A DNA stretch of 37,567 bases from Lachnospiraceae bacterium (GTDB lineage Bacteria; Bacillota; Clostridia; Lachnospirales; Lachnospiraceae), in NCBI GenBank assembly GCA_017624115.1, contig JAGANQ010000012.1:1-37567 (forward strand). The letters run 5' to 3'. The position numbers and the translations under genes were made by a program. Each line of letters begins with the position of its first letter. Position 1 is the stretch's first letter. The notes under the pieces are model-generated. The model was given only the letters and a program-made list of their open reading frames with translations. It searched no databases and was not told the DNA's origin. Below are positions 32,981 through 37,567 of this stretch, in pieces.

Positions 32981-33979
32981 ATGAGAAAAATGTATGGAAT
33001 AAAGAAAATAACAGCGGTACTGACAGCAGCAATGATAATGGCATCTGCTGTGCTGACCGGCTGCGGCGGAAGCCAGAAGGAGGATGCTCTGCAGATAGGC
33101 ATTATCCAGATGGTAGAGAACGGCGCCTTTAATGATATGCGGCAGGGTTTTATCGATGAGCTGGCAGCGAAGGGCTATGACGAGAGCAAGGTAAAGATTG
33201 TCTATAAGAGTGCGCAGGGTGATGCAACAAACCTGAATACGATTTGCCAGGAGATGGTAAATGATAAGATGGATCTGGTGGCTACGATTGCTACTCCGGC
33301 AACACAGGCGATGGTGAATATGGAAAGCGATATTCCGGTATTTTTTGTGGCAGTATCTGCTCCGGTGAAGGCGGGCGTTATTACACAGATGGAGAAGCCG
33401 GACAAGAATGCGACAGGTACGTCAAATGCGATTCCTGTGGCGGATATATTTGCTTTATCCGACAAGCTGACGCCGGGCTGCCAGACCTATGGCTTTTTAT
33501 ATAATACCAGCGAGGTTAATTCCGTAAACACGATTACAGATGCGAAGGCATACTGTGATGCAAACGGATTGAAATATGTGGAAGCAGTTGTGACAAATTC
33601 CTCTGAGGTACAGCAGGCTGCACAGAGTCTGGTGGGACAGGTGGACGCGATTTTCGTGCCGAATGACAGTATGATTCAGAGTGCCATGCCGAATGTGGCT
33701 GAGGTGGCGAGAGAGGCAAAGATTCCGGTATATGGCAGCTCTGCTGTCATGGTAACGTCCGGGGCATTCGCTACGATTGCCGTTGATGATAAGCAGATTG
33801 GAGCGATGAGCGCTGATATGGCAGTCAAATATCTCGAGGGTACAAAGGTAGAGGATATCCCGGCTGTTGTAGTACCTGCTTCTTCTACTGTAATCAACCA
33901 GAAGACACTGGATACACTGGGAATTACACTGAGCGATGAGGTAAAGGCAGAGGCTGTGTTCGTCGATGATGCACAGTAG
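32981..33979 (+). CDS. ABC transporter substrate-binding lipoprotein (TrpX/ABC_sub_bind class)
   Basis: Lipoprotein of 332 residues with lipobox LTGC (C28). The rest is the two-lobed binding fold of the ABC_sub_bind family, with typical stretches IGIIQMVENGAFNDMRQGF, ATPATQAM, PVFFVAVSAPVKAG, SSEVQQAAQSL and FVPNDSMIQSAMP. Tryptophan (TrpX) and other amino acid or nucleoside-like ligands are known for this class; nothing in the locus proves a ligand. The permease and ATPase follow in order. Confidence 0.85.
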   Translation: MRKMYGIKKITAVLTAAMIMASAVLTGCGGSQKEDALQIGIIQMVENGAFNDMRQGFIDELAAKGYDESKVKIVYKSAQGDATNLNTICQEMVNDKMDLVATIATPATQAMVNMESDIPVFFVAVSAPVKAGVITQMEKPDKNATGTSNAIPVADIFALSDKLTPGCQTYGFLYNTSEVNSVNTITDAKAYCDANGLKYVEAVVTNSSEVQQAAQSLVGQVDAIFVPNDSMIQSAMPNVAEVAREAKIPVYGSSAVMVTSGAFATIAVDDKQIGAMSADMAVKYLEGTKVEDIPAVVVPASSTVINQKTLDTLGITLSDEVKAEAVFVDDAQ

Positions 33980-34017
33980 ACATTGCTTATGAGAAATTGT
34001 GCGGGAGGTAGTACGAT

Positions 34018-34929
34018 ATGGTATTGATTCTGGGTTCCCTGCAGTTAGGACTGCTGTACGGACTGCTGGCAATGGGGATATACATCAGCTTTCGGATATT
34101 GAATGTACCGGATTTGACGGCAGAGGGAAGCTTTACGCTGGGACTGGCGGTGTCAGCAAGCCTGACGGTAGCGGGACATCCCGTGCTGGGGCTGGCTGCA
34201 GCGGTGCTTGCAGGTGCTCTGGCAGGCTGTGTAACCGGGCTGCTGCAGACAAAATGTAAAATTCATCCGGTGCTGGCAGGTATTCTTACTATGAGCGGGT
34301 TGTATTCGGTCAATTTGTGCATTATGGGCAGCAGCTCGAATCTGTCCCTGATATCGAATGCCACCATATTTAAGCTTATGTATGGCTGGCTTCCGGGTGT
34401 AGACAAGGATATCTGCAAGCTGCTTATTGCGGCGTTGGCGGCAGCTATAGTGGCAGCAGTTCTCATTCTGTTTTTCCGTACACATATCGGTCTCTGCATC
34501 AGAGCAACGGGAGATAATGAGGACATGGTTCGTGCCTCGTCCATCGATGTACACAGCGTCAAGATTCTGGCACTGGCTGTAAGCAACAGTGCAATTGCTC
34601 TGTGCGGTGCATTGATTGCACAGTATCAGGGATTTGCAGATATCAATTCCGGTGTAGGTATTCTGGTAGTCGGACTGGCATCCGTGATTATCGGTAAGCT
34701 CTTTGTTAGGAGTGATAAAGTGGGACGAGGACTGGTTATCTCAATTGTCGGTTCCGTGATTTACCGCTATATTATTGCACTGGCAACAAGCTCCAGCCTG
34801 TTCCCGGCGTATGCGCTGAAGCTGGTATCAGCAGTAATTGTCGGCGTGGCATTATCTGCTCCGGCATGGAAGGAACAGATGGAGATTCGCAGGATACGGA
34901 GGGGAGGAAAAGCTCATGCTGAAAATTGA
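34018..34929 (+). CDS. ABC transporter permease (TrpY-like, branched-chain type)
   Basis: Membrane protein of 303 residues with about eight hydrophobic helices, opening with LQLGLLYGLLAMGIYISFRILNVPDLTAEGSF-type sequence (start about 8), which is the hallmark of this permease class (LNVPDLTAEGSF at 25-36). GTHIGL-type loop RTHIGLCIRATGDNEDMVRA lies in the middle. It works with the binding protein upstream and the ATPase downstream. GGGAGG precedes the start. It overlaps the ATPase start by 14 bases. Confidence 0.88.
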   Translation: MVLILGSLQLGLLYGLLAMGIYISFRILNVPDLTAEGSFTLGLAVSASLTVAGHPVLGLAAAVLAGALAGCVTGLLQTKCKIHPVLAGILTMSGLYSVNLCIMGSSSNLSLISNATIFKLMYGWLPGVDKDICKLLIAALAAAIVAAVLILFFRTHIGLCIRATGDNEDMVRASSIDVHSVKILALAVSNSAIALCGALIAQYQGFADINSGVGILVVGLASVIIGKLFVRSDKVGRGLVISIVGSVIYRYIIALATSSSLFPAYALKLVSAVIVGVALSAPAWKEQMEIRRIRRGGKAHAEN

Positions 34930-35710
34930 AGATGCAAAAAAGACCTTCCTTTCAGGAACACCGAATGAAAGAGCTGCTCTGAGGAAGCTTAATCTGACGC
35001 TGAATCAGGGTGATTTTGTGACGGTGGTAGGCTCCAACGGAGCAGGAAAATCGACGTTGTTTAATGCTGTATGTGGAAATTTTCTGCTGGATGAGGGAAG
35101 AATTCTTCTGGACGGGCAGGACATTACGTTTATGCCGGAGCATAAACGTTCCCGCGTGATAGGCAGAGTATTTCAGGATCCGATGCGTGGTACGGCACCT
35201 CATATGACGATTGAGGAGAACCTGGCACTTTCCTATTCCAGAAGCAAGAAAAGTCCGCTGCGTTTTGCTATCAGAAAATCAGAAACGCAGATGTTCCGGG
35301 AATATCTGAGCCGTTTCCGTATGGGGCTGGAGGACCGGATGGATGCGAAGGTAGGGCTTTTGTCGGGAGGACAGCGTCAGGTCGTAACACTTCTGATGTG
35401 TACGATGGTATCACCGAAGCTGCTGCTTCTGGATGAGCATACGGCGGCGCTTGACCCGGCTACAGCAGCCAGAGTGATGGAGATTACGAAGGAAATTGTG
35501 GAAAAGGATAAGCTTACGACGATGATGATTACGCATAATCTGTCTGCTGCACTGGAAACAGGAAACCGCACGATTATGATGGATGATGGAGAAATCATAT
35601 TGGATGTATCGGGAGAAGAGCGGGAGAAGATGACGTTGAACGGACTGCTTGATATGTATTCTCAAAAACGCAGGAAGCAGATGGATAATGACAGAATGCT
35701 GCTGGTGTAA
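34916..35710 (+). CDS. ABC transporter ATP-binding protein (TrpZ-like)
   Basis: ATPase of 264 residues. Walker A GSNGAGKST (39-47), signature LLSGGQRQ (148-155), Walker B LLLLDEHTAALDP (169-181), switch histidine H207. It powers the importer formed with the two preceding genes. GGGGAGG is 8 bases before ATG 34916, inside the permease gene, so translation is coupled; an in-frame upstream ATG at 34838 would add a meaningless extension. Its fold class (with EHTAALD) is that of TrpZ/YtrB-like importers, not the MsmX type used by sugar importers, so it probably does not serve the pectin permeases. Confidence 0.9.
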   Translation: MLKIEDAKKTFLSGTPNERAALRKLNLTLNQGDFVTVVGSNGAGKSTLFNAVCGNFLLDEGRILLDGQDITFMPEHKRSRVIGRVFQDPMRGTAPHMTIEENLALSYSRSKKSPLRFAIRKSETQMFREYLSRFRMGLEDRMDAKVGLLSGGQRQVVTLLMCTMVSPKLLLLDEHTAALDPATAARVMEITKEIVEKDKLTTMMITHNLSAALETGNRTIMMDDGEIILDVSGEEREKMTLNGLLDMYSQKRRKQMDNDRMLLV

Positions 35711-35727
35711 AAAAGTGCTTGCTTTTT
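35710..35727 (+). terminator. Weak possible terminator
   Basis: AAAAAG (35710-35715) can pair with CTTTTT (35722-35727). The stem is only six pairs and mostly A-T, and it overlaps the rpsF promoter, so termination here is doubtful. Confidence 0.25.
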
Positions 35728-35747
35728 GCCGGGACATGTGTTAGAAT
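35719..35747 (+). promoter_or_regulatory. rpsF operon promoter
   Basis: TTGCTT (35719-35724) and TAGAAT (35742-35747) are 17 bases apart, and a TG sits one base before the -10 box, making an extended -10 promoter. Transcription should start near 35754. Confidence 0.75.
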
Positions 35748-35772
35748 GAATATTCGTGATATATTATAATTA

Positions 35773-35814
35773 TCCTTGTTCCCCACGTGTTGTGAGGGGC
35801 CAAAGACCAGAAGG
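35773..35814 (+). other. Hairpin in the rpsF leader overlapping the ribosome site
   Basis: CCC-CAC (35782-35786 region) pairs with GTG-A-GGGG (35792-35799), and CCTT (35774-35777) can pair with AAGG (35811-35814), the front of the AAGGAGG ribosome site. This could allow translational control by S6:S18, whose own mRNA leaders are known to be bound. I could not verify the published S6:S18 motif here. Confidence 0.4.
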
Positions 35815-35827
35815 AGGTGCGATTAGC

Positions 35828-36115
35828 ATGAACAAGTATGAAGTAACAGTTGTTGTAAGTGCGAAGATCGAGGATGAAGAAAGAGCCAATACCGTTGAGA
35901 AGGTAAAAGAGTACATTACCCGTTTCGGTGGTACAGTAACAGGCGTTGATGAATGGGGTAAGAGAAGACTTGCTTACGAAATTCAGAAAATGAAGGAAGG
36001 CTTCTACTACATCGTTAAGTTCGAGTCTGATAGCAATTGTCCAAACGAAGTGGAAGCACATGTTCGTCTTATGGAAAATGTCATCAGATATTTAGTTGTA
36101 AAAGAAGAAGACTAA
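35828..36115 (+). CDS. rpsF: 30S ribosomal protein S6
   Basis: Ribosomal protein of 95 residues of the small subunit, which binds the central domain of 16S rRNA together with S18. The sequence shows the S6 pattern: NKYEVTVVVSAKIEDEE, an IxxxGG turn (RFGGTVTGVDEWGKRRLAYEI) and ENVIRYLVVK at the end. AAGGAGGTG lies 8 bases before ATG 35828. It is first in the rpsF-ssb-rpsR operon, the common Firmicutes order. Confidence 0.97.
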   Translation: MNKYEVTVVVSAKIEDEERANTVEKVKEYITRFGGTVTGVDEWGKRRLAYEIQKMKEGFYYIVKFESDSNCPNEVEAHVRLMENVIRYLVVKEED

Positions 36116-36126
36116 TGACTTTTAAC

Positions 36127-36150
36127 CTGATTTCTTTGAAGAGAAATCAG
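36127..36150 (+). other. mRNA hairpin between rpsF and ssb
   Basis: CTGATTTCT (36127-36135) pairs perfectly with AGAAATCAG (36142-36150) across a six-base loop. The following bases are not T-rich, so it is not a terminator; it may stabilise or process the mRNA. Confidence 0.5.
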
Positions 36151-36176
36151 AACAGAATAACCCAGGAGGAGATTGT

Positions 36177-36635
36177 ATGAACAAAGTAATCTTAATGGGG
36201 CGGCTGACAAGGGATCCTGAAGTGAGATATTCACAGGGAGACAACACAATGGCGGTTGCCAGATTTACTCTGGCAGTAGACCGCAGAGGCAGAAGAGACG
36301 CAAACGGTGACGGAGCGCAGACAGCTGATTTTATCAACTGTGTAGCTTTCCGTACAAATGCTGAATTTATTGAAAAATATTTCAGACAGGGTATGCGTGT
36401 ACTGGTATCGGGAAGAATCCAGACAGGAAGTTATACCAACCGTGACGGTCAGAAGGTTTATACCACGGATGTAGTTGTAGAAGAGCAGGAGTTTGCAGAC
36501 AGCAAGGGTGCGGCAGCAAATGCAGGTGATGGAGGCTTCCAGCCGGCATCAAGACCACAGCCGGGCAATGCAGTAGGTGACGGCTTTATGAACATACCGG
36601 ATGGTGTAGATGATGAAGGTCTGCCATTTAACTAA
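36177..36635 (+). CDS. ssb: Single-stranded DNA-binding protein
   Basis: Protein of 152 residues that coats single-stranded DNA in replication, repair and recombination. The OB fold covers about 1-108 (MNKVILMGRLTRDPEVRY, INCVAFRTNAEFIEKYFRQG, VSGRIQTGSYTNRDGQKVYTTDVV). A Gly/Pro/Gln-rich linker leads to the acidic tip DDEGLPFN, which recruits partner proteins. GGAGGAG precedes the start. It is second in the operon. Confidence 0.97.
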   Translation: MNKVILMGRLTRDPEVRYSQGDNTMAVARFTLAVDRRGRRDANGDGAQTADFINCVAFRTNAEFIEKYFRQGMRVLVSGRIQTGSYTNRDGQKVYTTDVVVEEQEFADSKGAAANAGDGGFQPASRPQPGNAVGDGFMNIPDGVDDEGLPFN

Positions 36636-36669
36636 AAGACAGGTTATTACCATAAGGAGGTTATGAACA

Positions 36670-36945
36670 ATGGCATTCAATAAAGCAGAGAAGAGCGACA
36701 AGGCTGAAGGCGGAATGAGAAGAAAACCGGCAATGCGCAGAAGAAAGAAGGTTTGCGTATTCTGTGGTGACGCTAACAACGTAATTGATTACAAGGACGT
36801 AAATAAGTTAAAGAGATATGTATCCGAAAGAGGAAAGATTCTCCCTAGAAGAATCACCGGCAACTGCGCAAAGCATCAGAGAGCTTTGACTGTAGCAGTT
36901 AAGAGAGCACGTCATATCGCTCTCATGCCATATACTTTGGATTAA
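36670..36945 (+). CDS. rpsR: 30S ribosomal protein S18
   Basis: Basic ribosomal protein of 91 residues. The core [38 protein letters not shown] sequence (about 31-64) is typical. Cysteines in VCVFCG and NCAKH give a possible zinc site, as in S18 variants that keep it. AAGGAGG lies just before the start. It closes the operon. Confidence 0.97.
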   Translation: MAFNKAEKSDKAEGGMRRKPAMRRRKKVCVFCGDANNVIDYKDVNKLKRYVSERGKILPRRITGNCAKHQRALTVAVKRARHIALMPYTLD

Positions 36946-36985
36946 AGCTAGGAAAATCAAGGGTTTCCAGACTTGGAAATGTGAT

Positions 36986-37005
36986 TTGACACAAGATTGA
37001 CACAA
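36986..37005. repeat. Tandem TTGACACAA direct repeat
   Basis: TTGACACAA occurs twice (36986-36994 and 36997-37005), 11 bases apart, close to one DNA helix turn. Each copy contains a TTGACA, but no well-spaced -10 box follows either one. Confidence 0.45.
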
Positions 37006-37017
37006 TAAAATTTAAAG

Positions 37018-37057
37018 ATGACCAATAGTCTACCGAGTGGATTGTTGGTCATTTTTT
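37018..37057 (+). terminator. Intrinsic terminator of the rpsF-ssb-rpsR operon
   Basis: ATGACCAA (37018-37025) pairs with TTGGTCAT (37045-37052), followed by a run of six T (37052-37057). It lies 72 bases after the rpsR stop. Confidence 0.85.
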
Positions 37058-37252
37058 GTGCAAAAAGTTCTGCTGTTACAGCTTCTGGTTTATAGTATTA
37101 TTTATCTACAGGCTTTCATCTTCGTGCACTTCGTACAGAAACAGAGAGCACTTCCGGCTATTCCCACTACAGATTATTTCCTTTTTAAGCGTTAAGATAT
37201 AGTTGTAATTGAGATACAGAAAAAATACAAACAGGGAAAAGGAGAGAAAGAT

Positions 37253-37567
37253 ATGTGTAGAAAATTAGTAGTAACAAACAGAATTAATTTAGGAACGAGG
37301 GAGATTTGCTGGGAGGCTTACAGCTTACCGAAGGGAGAGGTCATTGAGGTTACGAAAAACCAGCTGGTGGATATGATTAAGCGAGGAACAGATGAAGTGT
37401 ATGGCTTAAGAATTTCAGCGAAGGGAAATGAGCTGGAATTTGATACAGAGGGATTTTTTACAACAAACATGATGAATAAGGTACATACGAATACCTTGAT
37501 TCCGATGGTACAGGAAAATTGTTTAACAAATCTGTTTTATATCGTAATCGGTACAAAGCAGGAAAAC
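37253..37567 (+). CDS. Unrecognised protein, partial (runs off the window)
   Basis: An open frame of 105 codons with no stop before the window end. It begins MCRKLVVTNRINLGTREI and is rich in Asn, Thr and Lys, with no signal peptide or membrane segment in the visible part. GGAGAG lies about 7 bases before ATG 37253, and a terminator separates it from rpsR, so it is a separate gene. I do not recognise a family. Confidence 0.65.
   Translation, partial: MCRKLVVTNRINLGTREICWEAYSLPKGEVIEVTKNQLVDMIKRGTDEVYGLRISAKGNELEFDTEGFFTTNMMNKVHTNTLIPMVQENCLTNLFYIVIGTKQEN

Larger units (their letters stand above)
36946..37252. other. Intergenic region after rpsR
   Basis: 307 bases without a clear gene. It holds a small hairpin TTTCCA-GACT-TGGAAA (36964-36979), a tandem TTGACACAA repeat (36986-37005), the terminator at 37018, a short palindrome GCTGTTACAGC (37072-37082), and a weak candidate promoter for the last gene, TTGTAA then TACAAA 17 bases apart (about 37203-37231). 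Nothing else is recognised. Confidence 0.5.

Noticed and set aside
36981..37010. Promoter based on TTGACA near 36986
   Set aside because: TAAAAT lies only 14 bases after the first TTGACA and 3 bases after the second, so neither gives workable spacing.
1..37567. CRISPR array, tRNA or rRNA genes, insertion sequences or phage genes
   Set aside because: No regular spacer-repeat pattern, cloverleaf-like sequence, transposase or integrase was seen.

Overview
The window comes from a low-to-medium GC Gram-positive bacterium. The evidence is strong AGGAGG-type ribosome binding sites, sigma-A type promoters, lipobox lipoproteins, no outer-membrane genes, and ABC sugar importers without an own ATPase. 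Gene content (pectin and pentose use, PocR-type sensor, rpsF-ssb-rpsR order) fits a gut-type Lachnospiraceae (Clostridia). That placement is inference from family knowledge; no rRNA is present. Nearly all genes lie on the + strand; one AraC-type regulator is on the - strand.

Region 1 (1-6200): a long hairpin, then a response regulator and a PocR-domain hybrid histidine kinase, followed by a GNAT acetyltransferase, a TrmO-GNAT fusion and a YjbR-MGMT fusion. Region 2 (6150-10300): a consensus promoter overlapping a terminator drives a fucose/arabinose-isomerase-like protein, a LacI regulator and xylulokinase. A CG-centred palindrome of LacI-operator type sits just after this promoter, and a close relative sits upstream of the next gene, a pectate lyase.

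Region 3 (10400-31700) is a pectin utilisation locus. It holds a surface-anchored multidomain PL1 pectate lyase, a cytoplasmic GH43 enzyme, an AraC regulator (divergent from the transport operon), a cytoplasmic GH28 exo-polygalacturonase, and then a nine-gene membrane/surface set. That set is: a 995-residue membrane-anchored solute-binding protein with two tandem sugar-binding-like modules, two permeases, an NHL-propeller/TPR membrane protein, a Yip1-type membrane protein, a DUF5696-type secreted protein, two more permeases and a second lipoprotein binding protein. A PL2 exo-pectate lyase closes the operon. The likely flow is: PL1 cuts homogalacturonan at the surface, the double importer takes up oligogalacturonides, and GH28 and PL2 trim them inside. 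The permease pairs lack an ATPase and probably borrow a shared MsmX/UgpC-type subunit. The NHL-Yip1-DUF5696 trio nested between two importers is the most interesting and least understood part.

Region 4 (31720-35710): a separate promoter drives a glycerol-dehydrogenase-like enzyme and a complete three-gene ABC importer of the TrpXYZ-like class. Region 5 (35710-37567): the rpsF-ssb-rpsR housekeeping operon with its own promoter and a terminator, then the start of an unrecognised gene cut by the window end.
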